From: an uncultured Paracoccaceae bacterium
GTDB lineage: Bacteria > Pseudomonadota > Alphaproteobacteria > Rhodobacterales > Rhodobacteraceae
Direction: 5' to 3'
DNA length: 64,000 bases
NCBI GenBank assembly: GCA_947494445.1
Contig: CANLVD010000009.1
Coordinates: forward strand, 1-64,000
The notes beneath the pieces are model-generated. The model saw only the letters and a list, made by a program, of their open reading frames with translations, was not told the DNA's origin and did not search any database. Positions within the stretch are counted from its first letter, which is position 1; each line of letters begins with the position of its first letter. The translations under genes were made by a program, and so were the position numbers. Positions 9,027 to 18,400 of this stretch are shown here, in pieces.

Positions 9027-9731
9027 ATGGCAGCGACAATCGCTCTGGTAGATGATGATCGCAACATTCTGACGTCTGTGTCGATGGTGTTGGAGGGCGA
9101 GGGCTACACCGTCCAGACCTACAATGACGGCGTGGCGGCTCTGGCAGCTTTCAACAAGCAGACGCCCGATCTGGCGATCCTTGATATCAAGATGCCACGG
9201 ATGGACGGGATGGAGCTTCTGCGCCGGTTGCGGCAGAAATCCGATCTGCCTGTGATCTTCCTGACCTCCAAGGATGAAGAGATCGACGAGCTGATCGGTC
9301 TGCGGATGGGGGCAGACGACTATGTGCGCAAGCCGTTTTCTCAGCGCCTGCTGGTGGAGCGCATCCGCGTGATCCTGCGCCGCCGTGAGGCAGCATCGGC
9401 AGGAGAAGGCAGTGCAGATGGAGCAGATGCCGTTCTGGTGCGCGGGTCTCTGAAGATGGATCCGCTGCGTCATGCAGTGGAATGGCATGGCAAGCAGATC
9501 ACACTGACCGTCACGGAATTCCTAATCCTGCAAGCACTCGCCCAGCGACCCGGTTTCGTGAAAAGCCGCGATCAATTGCTCGATGTGGCTTATGATGATC
9601 AGGTCTATGTGGATGACCGGACAATCGACAGCCACATCAAACGGATCCGCCGCAAGTTCAAGGCCTCTGACGAGAACTTCTCTTCCATCGAGACCCTCTA
9701 TGGGATCGGTTATCGTTACAACGAGGCGTGA
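9027..9731 (+). CDS. chvI: Response regulator ChvI (OmpR family)
   Basis: ChvI is the DNA-binding partner of the ChvG sensor, responding in relatives to acid and envelope stress. The 234-residue product has an N-terminal receiver domain with the acidic pair in ALVDDDRN, phospho-acceptor Asp in [14 protein letters not shown], the FLTSKDEE switch Thr/Ser and the conserved Lys in [10 protein letters not shown]-terminal winged helix spans roughly residues 130-232 with [16 protein letters not shown] and [17 protein letters not shown]. The ATG at 9027 begins [11 protein letters not shown] as in homologues; a TTG four codons upstream is less likely. GAGG sits seven bases before the ATG. Its last bases overlap chvG (GTGA). 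Confidence 0.95.
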   Translation: MAATIALVDDDRNILTSVSMVLEGEGYTVQTYNDGVAALAAFNKQTPDLAILDIKMPRMDGMELLRRLRQKSDLPVIFLTSKDEEIDELIGLRMGADDYVRKPFSQRLLVERIRVILRRREAASAGEGSADGADAVLVRGSLKMDPLRHAVEWHGKQITLTVTEFLILQALAQRPGFVKSRDQLLDVAYDDQVYVDDRTIDSHIKRIRRKFKASDENFSSIETLYGIGYRYNEA

Positions 9732-11449
9732 GCGCGAATATGACCGACATCCCCTCAGAGGATGAGGCAAGCCGGCAACCCCGGATCATTCTGGGAGACA
9801 GAACCGGCAGCCGAGGGGAACAGCCGCAACTCAGATCATCGGATGAGCTGGACTGGGAAAAGCAGTTCGGCCGCCGCTCGCCGCTGTCGCGCAAGATCAT
9901 CACCTTCAATCTGGTTGCCTTGGGGATGCTGGTTGCCGGCATCCTGTATCTGTCGCAATTTCAGGACGGTCTGATCGAATTGCGCGAACTGGGTCTTGAG
10001 CGGGAAGCCAAGATCATGGCCGCCGCCGTCGATCAGGTGATCGGCGATGGTGCGCTGGCGGGCGACAATCAGATCAAGGCCATTCAGGCGTTGCGCCCCC
10101 TGTCGGCAGCCTCGGACTCGTCTGTACGCCTGTTTGACCGCGATGCGGTGTTTCTGGGGACAAGCGTCAGCCGGGAGACTTCGGCCCTGCCCAAATCAGA
10201 CGCAGCGCTTGAGCCTGTTCGTGAAAGCGCCCTCACGTCGATCATGAACCAGATCTGGGAGCGGATGTCGCGCCTCTATCGCAACCGGGTGACCGAAGAC
10301 GGGCCGGAGATCGCGCAATTCTCTGTCGCCCCGATCGCATTGGAGGCCATCCAAAAGGCCGCCATCATCAAGGCACAGGGAACCAACGAGGCCGGACAGC
10401 GAATTCTGACGGTCGCCGTTCCGGTCCTGTCGCCGACAGGTAACCCCAAAGGCGCTGTTGTTCTGTCCTCCCGCGCAGGTGACGTGGACACGGTCGTGCG
10501 CAATGAGCGCGAGCAAATCCTACAAGTCTTTGCGCTCGCGATGTTCTCATCCATCGTATTGAGCCTTGTACTGGCCAACACAATCGTTGGTCCGCTGCGC
10601 GATCTGGCCAATGCAGCACAAAAGGGCGGCACGCGGAACTCGTCCCGGCTCAACCCCGAACGCATCCACATTCCTGACATGTCGGGCCGTCCCGATGAGA
10701 TTGGCTTTCTGTCAGGTGCGATGCGGATGATGACGACAGCCCTTTATGACCGGATCGAAGCGAATGAGGCCTTTGCTGCCGATGTCGCCCATGAAATCAA
10801 GAACCCGCTTACCTCGCTCCGCTCAGCGGTGGACACATTTCCCTATGCCAAGGACGATCAGGCGCGCGGCAGGCTTTTGTCGGTGATCCGCGCCGATGTG
10901 GACCGTCTGGACCGCCTGGTAACAGACATTTCGAACGCCTCGCGCCTTGACCGTGAGCTGGTACGTGACGAGATGCTGGAGTTCGATCTGCAAAGGCTGC
11001 TGGTTTCACTGGTCGAGTATAATTCATCCAATGCCGAGGATGTCGGCGCGAAACTGGTAGACAATACCAACGGGCCACTGGTGATAAGCGGGTTGGAAGG
11101 GCGCCTGGCTCAGGTCTTTGTCAACCTGATCACGAATGCAATTTCTTTCAGCGGGGCAAATGATGTGGTGACCGTCAGTTGCACCCGGGATGGCCGCACA
11201 GCGCGAGTGATGATTGAAGACACCGGGCCGGGCATCCCTGACGATAACCTGAAGGATGTTTTCAGCCGGTTTTACAGCGAACGTCCCGACCAGCAGTTTG
11301 GCAATCACTCAGGGCTGGGGTTGGCGATCTCCAAACAGATTGTTGAGGCACATGGTGGTGCGATCTGGGCCGAGAATATTCGCGACGCAGGGCAGGGCAC
11401 AGATACACCAGCCAAGGGCGCGCGGTTTGTGGTTGAATTGCCGATCTGA
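9728..11449 (+). CDS. chvG: Sensor histidine kinase ChvG
   Basis: ChvG is the inner-membrane sensor that phosphorylates ChvI; in rhizobia its periplasmic domain is held off by ExoR. The 573-residue product has a 50-residue cytoplasmic tail, TM1 near residues 55-75 ([18 protein letters not shown]), a periplasmic domain to about 265, TM2 ([20 protein letters not shown]), a HAMP segment and the kinase core. The phospho-acceptor His is in [16 protein letters not shown]. The N box [11 protein letters not shown]1 box [12 protein letters not shown] and G2 box [10 protein letters not shown] are intact. The start is GTG overlapping the chvI stop, with an ATG four codons later as an alternative. The stop overlaps the hprK ATG by one base pair (TGATG). 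Confidence 0.95.
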   Translation: MSANMTDIPSEDEASRQPRIILGDRTGSRGEQPQLRSSDELDWEKQFGRRSPLSRKIITFNLVALGMLVAGILYLSQFQDGLIELRELGLEREAKIMAAAVDQVIGDGALAGDNQIKAIQALRPLSAASDSSVRLFDRDAVFLGTSVSRETSALPKSDAALEPVRESALTSIMNQIWERMSRLYRNRVTEDGPEIAQFSVAPIALEAIQKAAIIKAQGTNEAGQRILTVAVPVLSPTGNPKGAVVLSSRAGDVDTVVRNEREQILQVFALAMFSSIVLSLVLANTIVGPLRDLANAAQKGGTRNSSRLNPERIHIPDMSGRPDEIGFLSGAMRMMTTALYDRIEANEAFAADVAHEIKNPLTSLRSAVDTFPYAKDDQARGRLLSVIRADVDRLDRLVTDISNASRLDRELVRDEMLEFDLQRLLVSLVEYNSSNAEDVGAKLVDNTNGPLVISGLEGRLAQVFVNLITNAISFSGANDVVTVSCTRDGRTARVMIEDTGPGIPDDNLKDVFSRFYSERPDQQFGNHSGLGLAISKQIVEAHGGAIWAENIRDAGQGTDTPAKGARFVVELPI

Positions 11450-11871
11450 TGGATGAGACAACCCGTGTCCACGGCTCCTGTGTGGCGCTGGATGGCACGG
11501 GGTTTCTGTTTGTCGGTGCCTCTGGATCTGGAAAATCCGGCCTTGCACTGCAAATGATGAGCTTGGGCGCAACCCTTGTCTCAGATGATCAGGTTCTCCT
11601 GACACGTGACGGCGATCATCTCGTTGCCCACGCGCCTGAAGCGATCCGCGGCAAGATCGAAGCCCGGTTTCTGGGCCTGCTCAACGTTGATCACGCCCCA
11701 AGTTGCCGCTTGCAGTATGTCGTCGACCTGGACCAAAGCCCCGAGGGTCGATTGCCCAAGTCACGGAAATTTAAGGTGCTTGATGCTAACTTGCCATTGA
11801 TTGCAGGCAAAAGCGTGCCAAATCTAGCTCAAACATTGAGTTTGCTCGCACGCGGAGCAGTATTGCCATGA
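11449..11871 (+). CDS. hprK: HPr kinase/phosphatase, short alphaproteobacterial form
   Basis: HprK phosphorylates and dephosphorylates a serine of HPr. Only the catalytic C-terminal domain is present: 140 residues against about 310 in Firmicutes, which is the normal alphaproteobacterial form. The Walker A loop is [14 protein letters not shown] (residues 22-35), followed by VSDDQVLL and the signature [16 protein letters not shown] that holds the bifunctional catalytic residues. It lies between the ChvG kinase and RapZ with overlapping start and stop codons on both sides, so carbon/nitrogen PTS control and envelope sensing share one transcript. Confidence 0.92.
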   Translation: MDETTRVHGSCVALDGTGFLFVGASGSGKSGLALQMMSLGATLVSDDQVLLTRDGDHLVAHAPEAIRGKIEARFLGLLNVDHAPSCRLQYVVDLDQSPEGRLPKSRKFKVLDANLPLIAGKSVPNLAQTLSLLARGAVLP

Positions 11872-12809
11872 CCCTTGATGATGCCACCCAGGACAGCCCG
11901 ACCGGAGCGGCCAGCGCCACCGGACAGGAGGTGGTGATCGTGACCGGACCTTCGGGCGCGGGCCGGTCAACAGCGATCAATGCGCTTGAGGATTTCGGGT
12001 TTGAGGCCATCGACAATCTGCCGATCACGCTGATCCCGCGCCTGTTTTCCGGTGCGCCGTCGCCACGCCCCATTGCGATCGGGGTCGATGCACGAACCCG
12101 TGGATTTTCCGGTGATGCGCTGGCCGAGATGGTTGATGATCTTGGCCGGTCGCCCGAGTTGAACGTCACTTTGCTGTTTCTGGACTGTTCCACCGACGCC
12201 CTGCTGCGGCGCTATTCCGAGACCCGGCGGCGGCACCCAATGGCGCCCGACAGCAGCCCCTTGTCCGGTATTGATCTGGAACGCGCCATGCTCTCGGGCT
12301 TGCGGTCGCGGGCTGATGCGCTGATCGATACATCAGAGTTCTCCCCCCATGACCTGCGGGCAGAGCTTGCGCGGTGGTTCGGTCATGACAAAGCGGCCAG
12401 GCTGTCTGTGCTGGTCCAGTCGTTTTCCTACAAGCGCGGCATTCCACGCGGCCTTGATATGGCGCTCGACGTTCGGTTCCTGCGCAACCCGCATTGGGAG
12501 GCGGCACTCCGTCCTTTGACCGGACTGGATGCCTCAGTGGCTGATCATGTGCGCACCGATCCGCGATTCGCGGAGTTCTTTGAACGCACGCTGGAGTTGA
12601 TGCGTCTTTTGCTGCCCGCTTACAAAGCAGAGGGAAAATCATACTTCAGCATAGGTTTGGGCTGTACCGGCGGTCAACATAGGTCGGTTTTTGTGACTGA
12701 AAGTCTCGCTTTGCGCCTTGCGGAGGACGGGTGGCAGGTGTCTACTCGGCATCGGGAGTTGGAACGCCGGATGGGTGACGTTCCACGAAGGACAGGTGGG
12801 TCCATTTGA
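11868..12809 (+). CDS. rapZ: RapZ-type nucleotide-binding protein (RNase adapter family)
   Basis: RapZ/YvcJ proteins bind nucleotides and, in E. coli, RNA: they steer RNase E to the glmZ small RNA that controls GlmS. The 313-residue product has Walker [12 protein letters not shown] (about residues 27-37), with Arg in the place of the usual Lys, then [14 protein letters not shown], the family motif after the loop. The middle shows ETRRRHPM, and the C-terminal half has [27 protein letters not shown] and [13 protein letters not shown], the putative RNA/metabolite-binding end. It overlaps hprK upstream and the EIIA gene downstream by four bases each. In this lineage the target RNA is not known. 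Confidence 0.93.
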   Translation: MTLDDATQDSPTGAASATGQEVVIVTGPSGAGRSTAINALEDFGFEAIDNLPITLIPRLFSGAPSPRPIAIGVDARTRGFSGDALAEMVDDLGRSPELNVTLLFLDCSTDALLRRYSETRRRHPMAPDSSPLSGIDLERAMLSGLRSRADALIDTSEFSPHDLRAELARWFGHDKAARLSVLVQSFSYKRGIPRGLDMALDVRFLRNPHWEAALRPLTGLDASVADHVRTDPRFAEFFERTLELMRLLLPAYKAEGKSYFSIGLGCTGGQHRSVFVTESLALRLAEDGWQVSTRHRELERRMGDVPRRTGGSI

Positions 12810-13219
12810 TCGGTATCGTGATTGTTGCTCATGGTGGTCTGGCGCAGGAATACCTTGCTGCCATGCAGCATGTCGTCGGACCGCAGTCGGGCTCGGTCGC
12901 CATTTCCATTGGTGCCGAAGATGATCGCGGGGACAAGCAGGCCGAGATTGCCAGGGCCATTGAAGGCGTGGATCAGGGCGACGGGGTTGTGGTTGTCACC
13001 GATATCTTCGGCGGTACGCCCTCCAATCTGGCGATGAATGCCTGTGAATCCGCCAATCGTAAAGTATTGTATGGTGCCAATCTGCCAATGCTGATCAAGC
13101 TGGCCAAGGCCCGCCATCTGAGCGTGCAAAAGGCCGTCGATTGTGCAGTTGCAGCGGGCCGAAAATACATAAGATGCTCGGATGACGTCAACATGCCTGA
13201 GCGCGCAGCCACACCCTGA
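12806..13219 (+). CDS. PTS EIIA component, mannose family
   Basis: This 137-residue protein is a EIIA-Man domain that accepts phosphate from HPr. The phospho-acceptor is His9 in [16 protein letters not shown], and the family motif [17 protein letters not shown] follows (about residues 62-78). There are no EIIB, EIIC or EIID genes nearby, so it serves a regulatory phosphorelay rather than sugar transport, as is usual in alphaproteobacteria. The start overlaps the rapZ stop. HPr begins at the base where this gene ends (TGATG). EI (PtsP) must be encoded elsewhere. Confidence 0.93.
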   Translation: MIGIVIVAHGGLAQEYLAAMQHVVGPQSGSVAISIGAEDDRGDKQAEIARAIEGVDQGDGVVVVTDIFGGTPSNLAMNACESANRKVLYGANLPMLIKLAKARHLSVQKAVDCAVAAGRKYIRCSDDVNMPERAATP

Positions 13220-13494
13220 TGCCAACCACCGATCTGATCCTGAACATTGTGAACGAAAAAGGCCTGCACGCGCGAGCATCGGCCAAGTTTGTGGAATGCG
13301 TGGAGCGGTTCGATGCTTCGGCCACGGTCAGCCGTGACGGGATGAGCGTATCGGGCGATTCGATCATGGGACTGCTGATGTTGGCAGCCGCCAAGGGCAC
13401 ATCCATTCACGTCTCAACAGACGGGGCCCAAGCCAACGAATTGGGGGTAGCCCTGCGCGATCTGGTTTCGTCTCGTTTTGGAGAAGACAATTAG
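13219..13494 (+). CDS. HPr family phosphocarrier protein
   Basis: The 91-residue HPr carries phosphate from EI to EIIA. The catalytic His is residue 17 in NEKGLHARASAKF, and the HprK regulatory serine is Ser48 in VSGDSIMGLLMLAA. Both are intact, so both the EI and HprK modifications should be possible. It closes the chvI-chvG-hprK-rapZ-EIIA-HPr operon. Its TAG stop overlaps the TAA stop of the convergent cytochrome b561 gene within TTAG at 13491-13494, so no terminator separates them. Confidence 0.95.
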   Translation: MPTTDLILNIVNEKGLHARASAKFVECVERFDASATVSRDGMSVSGDSIMGLLMLAAAKGTSIHVSTDGAQANELGVALRDLVSSRFGEDN

Positions 13495-14072
13495 CCCCGG
13501 ATCATGCGGCGCAGGATCGTGTCTCGCTCGACGAAGTGATGCTTCAAAGCAGCCCCGGCATGCACCACAAGGATCAAAGCCAGAAGAAGTGCTCCACCTG
13601 CATGGGCTGTGTGGAACACATTCGCCAGCGCCTCCGTACCATTGGCAAACGGGTCGGGCATTTCGAACAAGCCGAAAACCTTGTTCTTGATTTGCACCGG
13701 GTATGCGCCCGGATTGTTCAGCGGTGAGGCAGAAGCCATCAGCCATCCAGACAAGGGCAGCCAGAGCATCAGGATGTAAAGCAGGCCATGGCTGGCGTGG
13801 GACGCGGTTTTCTGCCAACCGGGCATTGCTGCCGGAAGCTCTGGCGTCACAGGATTGCGCCAACGCCACAGAAGGCGCAGAAGCGCCAGGACGAAGACTG
13901 TAAAGCCGAAGCTTTTGTGGGTCTGGACCATCTGGAACTGATGCACCAGATCGGTTTCGATTTCGGACATGTAGGTGCCGATGCCCAAAAGGGTAAGGAT
14001 CATGAGCGCCATGACCCAATGCAGAAGGCGGGCGGGCCAGCCCCAACCTGTATCAGTGTTTCTGACGCTCAT
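13491..14072 (-). CDS. Cytochrome b561 family protein
   Basis: This 193-residue inner-membrane protein has four hydrophobic segments and the two pairs of histidines that bind two b hemes: RLLHWVMALMIL and VQTHKSFG in the first half, SHASHGLLYILMLWLPLSGWLM and FHTAHAGGALLLALILVVHAGAALKHH in the second. It matches the bacterial YodB/CybB group, proposed to move electrons between ubiquinol and periplasmic acceptors. It lies 12 bp after the interrupted yceI gene. In E. coli a b561-type gene likewise neighbours yceI, and YceI proteins bind isoprenoid quinones, so a joint quinone role is reasonable. Confidence 0.9.
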   Translation of the reverse strand: MSVRNTDTGWGWPARLLHWVMALMILTLLGIGTYMSEIETDLVHQFQMVQTHKSFGFTVFVLALLRLLWRWRNPVTPELPAAMPGWQKTASHASHGLLYILMLWLPLSGWLMASASPLNNPGAYPVQIKNKVFGLFEMPDPFANGTEALANVFHTAHAGGALLLALILVVHAGAALKHHFVERDTILRRMIRG

Positions 14073-14084
14073 GATCCGATCCTC

Positions 14085-14660
14085 TTAGCTGGCCGGGCCC
14101 ATCTCAAGATGAATGGTCAGGGGCATTGTCGCACCAATCGCAGGCGCTCCGTAATTTACACCAAACTCGGTCCGGTCGACATCACCGGTAAGGGTGAAAC
14201 CAGCAACCTGTGCCTCGGGGTTAAACGGGTTCGGGCCCAGTTTGTTCAGGACGGCTTTGAGCGTGATCGACTTGGTCACGCCACGAATGGTCAGATCACC
14301 GGTCAGATCGGCGGTGTTGTCCCCGGTTTTCACAACGCTTGTGGACACAAAGGTGATCTCGGGATGGTTGGACACGTCGAGGAAATCCGCGCCGCGCACA
14401 TGATTGTCACGGGCTTCTCAGAACGTGTTGATCGATGCGGCCTGAAGCGTGAACTCGACCTTCGTGGCGGCAATGTCTTCGGGATCGAACTCGATGCTCG
14501 CGTCATAGTCCTCAAACATTCCCTTTGTGGTCGAGAAACCAAGATGGTCAACCTCAAAGCCGATATAGGTATGTGACTTGTCAACAGTCCACGGTGCGGA
14601 CAAGGCCGCGAGAGGGGTTGCAATCAATGCAGCGGACAAAAGAGCGGTTGTCAGTTTCAC
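14085..14660 (-). pseudogene. YceI family protein interrupted by in-frame TGA
   Basis: YceI proteins are periplasmic lipocalin-like carriers of polyprenyl quinones. The reading frame starts at GTG 14660, fixed by AAGGAG at 14669-14674, and encodes a signal peptide (KLTTALLSAALIATPLAALSA) then the start of the fold (PWTVDKSHTYIGFEVDHLG). After AASINTF a TGA at 14420-14418 interrupts it, and the same frame continues directly with EARDNHVRGADFLDVSNHPE to a normal end FTLTGDVDRTEFGVNYGAPA. Read through, it has the family length (191 codons before the final stop). One substitution, for instance TGG to TGA, would explain it. It may be a true nonsense mutation or a sequence error. It lies between an intact yceI and the cytochrome b561 gene. 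Confidence 0.8.
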
Positions 14661-14782
14661 GGCAGGTTCTCCTTGTTGAGTGTGATGGTTATTTGGGGGC
14701 AGAAACGTCATCTGTCAGCAAGAGAGTTGCAAACAAATTGTTTCTAAAAGCAATCCATAACGCTCACAAAAATGTTATTGTT

Positions 14783-15370
14783 TCACGACTTTGGACGCAT
14801 CAGCAATCGAATTGCGATGGGCAACTCGGCGGCGACCTGAGGAAAACCCGTCTCGTTGCCGAAGTCCCGCCGGTCTACCTGCCCCGACAGATCAAAGCCC
14901 GCCTCAAATCCGTTCTTGCCCTCACCATAGCGAAACACTTTGGCCTTGAAGGTGATCGGACGGGTTACCCCCAGCAGCGTGATGTCGCCGCTGATGTCAG
15001 CAGTGCTTTTTGAGGTCTGAACCAGTTCGGTAAGACGGAACGTGATGGTGTCATGGGCCTTTACGTTCAGGTAGTCCGCAGAACGGACAAGCGTGTTGAG
15101 AAACCCCAGCCCGGTTTCAAGATCTTCCGCCTTTACCGTGATCTCAGCATCAGTGGCTTGCGGATTGCGTTCATCAAAGTCGATCACGCCGGAGATTGTG
15201 TTGAAGTTCACCTTCAGGGTCGATGATCCAAGATAGCCCACCTCAACCACCACGCTGGTCTCGCTGGGCACAAGCTCCCACGGGTCCGCAAGCAGCGGGC
15301 CGGGCATGAGCATCGAGACGACAAGCAGGATCCATTTCATGGATGTTGACCTAACAGGCAGGCGCGGCAC
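14783..15370 (-). CDS. YceI family periplasmic protein
   Basis: This is an intact 195-residue YceI-like protein. The signal peptide is MKWILLVVSMLMPGPLLADP, and the mature part shows the family pattern: SGVIDFDERNPQATDAEITV, VRSADYLNVKAHDTITFR, SGDITLLGVTRPITFKAKV and SGQVDRRDFG. The GTG at 15370 has a GGAGG nine bases upstream; an ATG ten codons later (15340) would start exactly at the signal peptide but lacks a ribosome binding site. It lies upstream of the interrupted paralogue on the same strand and is only distantly similar to it. Quinone binding is known for the family and inferred here. Confidence 0.88.
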   Translation of the reverse strand: MPRLPVRSTSMKWILLVVSMLMPGPLLADPWELVPSETSVVVEVGYLGSSTLKVNFNTISGVIDFDERNPQATDAEITVKAEDLETGLGFLNTLVRSADYLNVKAHDTITFRLTELVQTSKSTADISGDITLLGVTRPITFKAKVFRYGEGKNGFEAGFDLSGQVDRRDFGNETGFPQVAAELPIAIRLLMRPKS

Positions 15371-15402
15371 GGCAACCGTCCTCCCGCAAGCGTGATGCGC
15401 CG

Positions 15403-16278
15403 TCAGCGGGTCGGGACCGGCAACTCGCCCCGGTAGTCATAGAAACCACGGTCAGACTTGCGACCAAGCCAGCCAGCCTCGACATATTTCACAAGAAGCG
15501 GGCAGGGGCGGTATTTCGTGTCAGCCAGACCGTCATGCAGCACGTTCATGATCGCAAGACAGGTATCGAGGCCGATGAAGTCCGCAAGCTCCAGCGGGCC
15601 CATCGGATGGTTGGCTCCCAGTTTGAGCGAGGTGTCGATGCTGAGAACCGATCCCACGCCCTCGTAGAGCGTGTAGATTGCCTCGTTGATCATCGGCATC
15701 AGAATACGGTTGACGATGAATGCGGGGAAGTCTTCGGCGCTGGCATGCGTCTTTCCCAACCGGTCCACAACGCCGCGCAGCGCCTGATAGGTATCCTCAT
15801 CAGTGGCGATCCCGCGGATCAGTTCCACAAGCTGCATGATCGGGACCGGGTTCATGAAGTGCAGTCCCATGAACCGCTCGGGCCGGTCGGTACCGGACGC
15901 CAACCGGGTGATTGAAATAGAGGAGGTGTTGGAGGTCAGGATCGTGTGCTCTGCCAGATGCGGCACGAGCGCTTTGAAAATCTCGTGCTTCAGGGCCTCG
16001 CGCTCGGTCGCAGCCTCGATCACCAGATCGGTTTGACCAATGGTTGCAATCTCTGGCTCAAGACCGATGAGAGCCAGTGCCCTATCGCGTTCCTCCTGGG
16101 TAATCTTGGAGCGGGCCACCTGACGATCCATGTTCATCTCGATCAATCCCATGGCCTTGTCGAGCGCCTCGGGAGAGTTGTCATGCAGACGCACTGAATA
16201 GCCCGCCAGAGCAAACACATGCGCAATGCCATTGCCCATCTGGCCCGCGCCGATAACGCCTACAGTCTTGATGTCCAT
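15403..16278 (-). CDS. 3-hydroxybutyryl-CoA dehydrogenase
   Basis: The enzyme interconverts acetoacetyl-CoA and 3-hydroxybutyryl-CoA with NAD(P). The 291-residue length is that of single-domain HbdA/PaaH proteins. The Rossmann loop is VGVIGAGQMGNGIAHVFALA (residues 6-25). The catalytic His/Glu and surroundings are in LGLHFMNPVPIMQLVELI and the NRILMPMINEAI motif, with the C-terminal GPLELADFIGLDTCL closing the substrate pocket. The ATG at 16278 gives the normal N-terminus; an upstream in-frame codon is not supported. It is transcribed ahead of the two yceI genes with a 32-bp gap. Confidence 0.93.
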   Translation of the reverse strand: MDIKTVGVIGAGQMGNGIAHVFALAGYSVRLHDNSPEALDKAMGLIEMNMDRQVARSKITQEERDRALALIGLEPEIATIGQTDLVIEAATEREALKHEIFKALVPHLAEHTILTSNTSSISITRLASGTDRPERFMGLHFMNPVPIMQLVELIRGIATDEDTYQALRGVVDRLGKTHASAEDFPAFIVNRILMPMINEAIYTLYEGVGSVLSIDTSLKLGANHPMGPLELADFIGLDTCLAIMNVLHDGLADTKYRPCPLLVKYVEAGWLGRKSDRGFYDYRGELPVPTR

Positions 16279-16434
16279 GGTGGTGATCCCTGCCTGAATA
16301 CGCTGACAATAGGCCCCTCGCCCCAACAGGTGCAACCGCTTTCGCGCTGCAAAACTTTGCGTGGCGAATTAAGAGAATTTTCAACCTCTTGAGCAAAGAC
16401 TGATCCCGCGTTCGCCGAACGGAGGAGATGCAGC

Positions 16435-17319
16435 TTGAGCCTTATTACACCAAACGTCGGGGACGTTGCTGACGCCGGTTACCGGTTCGGCACCAATGAG
16501 ACGCTGTTTCGGGGCCAGGCTCCAGATTTATCCAAGCCTTATACTGTGTTTCTCGGTGCCGGAGAGACTTATGGCCAGTATGTCGAAATGCCATTCCCCA
16601 ATCTTCTGGGTCGGGAACTGCCGATCCAATGCGTGAACTGGGGGGTACCAGGTGGCGGACCGACCCATTTTCTACGGGATCCCGTGCTGCAGGATGCCTG
16701 CAACAAGGCCCGGCTCTGCGTGATCACGGCTGGACATGCCTGGGCGATCTCCAACCGCCTTTACACGGTGCTTCACCGGGACAACTCCGCCATATCGGAC
16801 GTGTCGGATCAGTTGATCGCCTTGTTTCCCAATGTGGATGTGGATTCCTTTGAACGTGTCCGCCCGATGCTCGTCGCCTTGCAGAATTCAAGCCCGGACA
16901 ATTTCAAGGTTCTGGAAATGGAAATCCGCGAAGCGTGGCTCGCAAGGATGCGTGAAATGGTGGAGCGAATTGAAACCCGCACGGTCCTGTTCGTGATGGG
17001 AGATCATCTGCTGGACGACCCGTCCCTGTCGGAAAACCGGCGGATCGGCCCGGAACTGGTGTCACGGGTCATGCTCAACCGACTTGCAGGATATGTTGAT
17101 CACTTCGTGGTCTATGAAGCCAGCGAAGAGGCGCAGTCCCTCGATGGCGAGGATCGGATTTATGATGAGAGCGACGCCACGGCATCGCTCAGCTATCCGG
17201 GCGAACGGATGCATGTGGAAGCGGCCGAACTGTTGTTCCCCATCTTGCGTCCAAGTTGCAACGATGCGCCGGACACGACAGGGAACATGGGCAAACTGAA
17301 GCAGATTCTGGGGTTCTAG
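16435..17319 (+). CDS. DUF6473 family protein
   Basis: This 294-residue protein belongs to a roseobacter-enriched family of unknown function. Features I recognise are YRFGTNETLFRGQAPDL, the SGNH-like strand TVFLGAGETYGQYVEMPFP, VNWGVPGGGPTHFL, and HAWAISNRLYTVLHRDN. It has no signal peptide or membrane segment. The start is TTG at 16435, chosen because GGAGGAG lies just upstream at 16421-16427 and because the in-frame ATG codons are far inside the conserved part. It is a single-gene transcript, divergent from the dehydrogenase. Confidence 0.7.
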   Translation: MSLITPNVGDVADAGYRFGTNETLFRGQAPDLSKPYTVFLGAGETYGQYVEMPFPNLLGRELPIQCVNWGVPGGGPTHFLRDPVLQDACNKARLCVITAGHAWAISNRLYTVLHRDNSAISDVSDQLIALFPNVDVDSFERVRPMLVALQNSSPDNFKVLEMEIREAWLARMREMVERIETRTVLFVMGDHLLDDPSLSENRRIGPELVSRVMLNRLAGYVDHFVVYEASEEAQSLDGEDRIYDESDATASLSYPGERMHVEAAELLFPILRPSCNDAPDTTGNMGKLKQILGF

Positions 17320-17411
17320 AAAGCGTCTGACAAAGCAGGTTGGACAAAGCAATTCAAAGCCCTTTGAGTTCGGGCAACGAAATGTGTTTCAGGATTTCTT
17401 AAGACGCTCAC

Positions 17412-17449
17412 AAAAAAAGGCCCTGCACGGCAATCATCCGCACAGGGCC
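17412..17449 (-). terminator. Rho-independent terminator after etfA
   Basis: On the minus strand a CAGGGCC/GGCCCTG stem (arms 17443-17449 and 17419-17425) with a 17-base loop is followed by a run of seven T. It lies 22 bp after the etfA stop, so it ends the etfBA transcript. Confidence 0.85.
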
Positions 17450-17470
17450 CTGTAATTTCAGGCGTTCTCG

Positions 17471-18400
17471 TCAGCCCAATGCGGCTTTGAGCTCTGGTAC
17501 CGCGTCAAAGAGATCAGCAACCAGTCCGTAGTCGGCTACCTGAAAAATCGGTGCCTCCTCATCCTTGTTGATTGCAACGATCACCTTGCTGTCTTTCATC
17601 CCGGCCAGATGCTGGATTGCGCCAGAGATGCCAACAGCAACATAGAGATCGGGCGCCACCACCTTGCCGGTCTGGCCTACCTGCCAATCGTTCGGCGCGT
17701 AGCCCGAATCCACGGCCGCACGCGACGCACCAACAGCGGCACCCAGCGTGTCCGCCAATTGCTCGATCAACGCGAAGTTCTCTTCCGAACCAACGCCGCG
17801 ACCGCCTGAGACGACGATCTTGGCCGATGTCAGTTCCGGACGGTCGCTTTCCTGCACCTTGTCCTCGACCCATTCAGACAGGCCGGGGTTTTCAGTGGCA
17901 GCGATGTTTTCCAAGGCCGCCGACCCTGTTTCGGCGGCGGCATCAAAACCGGCTGTGCGAACGGTGAACACCTTCTTAGCGTCAGTGGATTTTACAGTCT
18001 GGATCGCGTTGCCTGCATAGATCGGACGCTCAAAAGTCTCGGCATCCACCACGGCTGTGACATCCGAGATCACCATCACGTCCAGAAGTGCCGCGACCCG
18101 GGGCAGGATGTTCTTGCCCGATGCGGTTGCCGGGGCTGCGATGTGATCGAAATCACCAGCAAGTGACACAAGCAAAGCAGCCACGGGCTCGGCCAGTCCG
18201 TTTCCGTATGACGCATCATCAGCGCAGAGCACCTTTGACACGCCGGCCAGCTTTGCGGCAGCCTCAGCCGCAGCACCACAACCGGCACTGGCGCACAACA
18301 GGGTCACATCGCCCAGACCGGACACGGCACTGACGGCTTTGCCGGTCTGATCCAGTGACAACTCGCCACCGATCACTTCGGCCAGAAGAAGTACAGACAT
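17471..18400 (-). CDS. etfA: Electron transfer flavoprotein alpha subunit
   Basis: EtfA with EtfB carries electrons from acyl-CoA and other dehydrogenases to ETF-ubiquinone oxidoreductase. The 309-residue product shows the FAD-binding C-terminal domain: [58 protein letters not shown] and [24 protein letters not shown]. The N-terminal half opens [15 protein letters not shown]. Its ATG overlaps the etfB stop by one base, giving coupled translation of an equimolar pair. It would take electrons from the methylsuccinyl-CoA-dehydrogenase-like enzyme encoded at 2378-4069. Confidence 0.97.
   Translation of the reverse strand: MSVLLLAEVIGGELSLDQTGKAVSAVSGLGDVTLLCASAGCGAAAEAAAKLAGVSKVLCADDASYGNGLAEPVAALLVSLAGDFDHIAAPATASGKNILPRVAALLDVMVISDVTAVVDAETFERPIYAGNAIQTVKSTDAKKVFTVRTAGFDAAAETGSAALENIAATENPGLSEWVEDKVQESDRPELTSAKIVVSGGRGVGSEENFALIEQLADTLGAAVGASRAAVDSGYAPNDWQVGQTGKVVAPDLYVAVGISGAIQHLAGMKDSKVIVAINKDEEAPIFQVADYGLVADLFDAVPELKAALG

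Noticed and set aside
14418-14420. Selenocysteine codon in the YceI gene
   Set aside because: The family has no catalytic Cys/Sec at this place, and no SECIS-type hairpin was seen directly after the TGA; a nonsense change is simpler.
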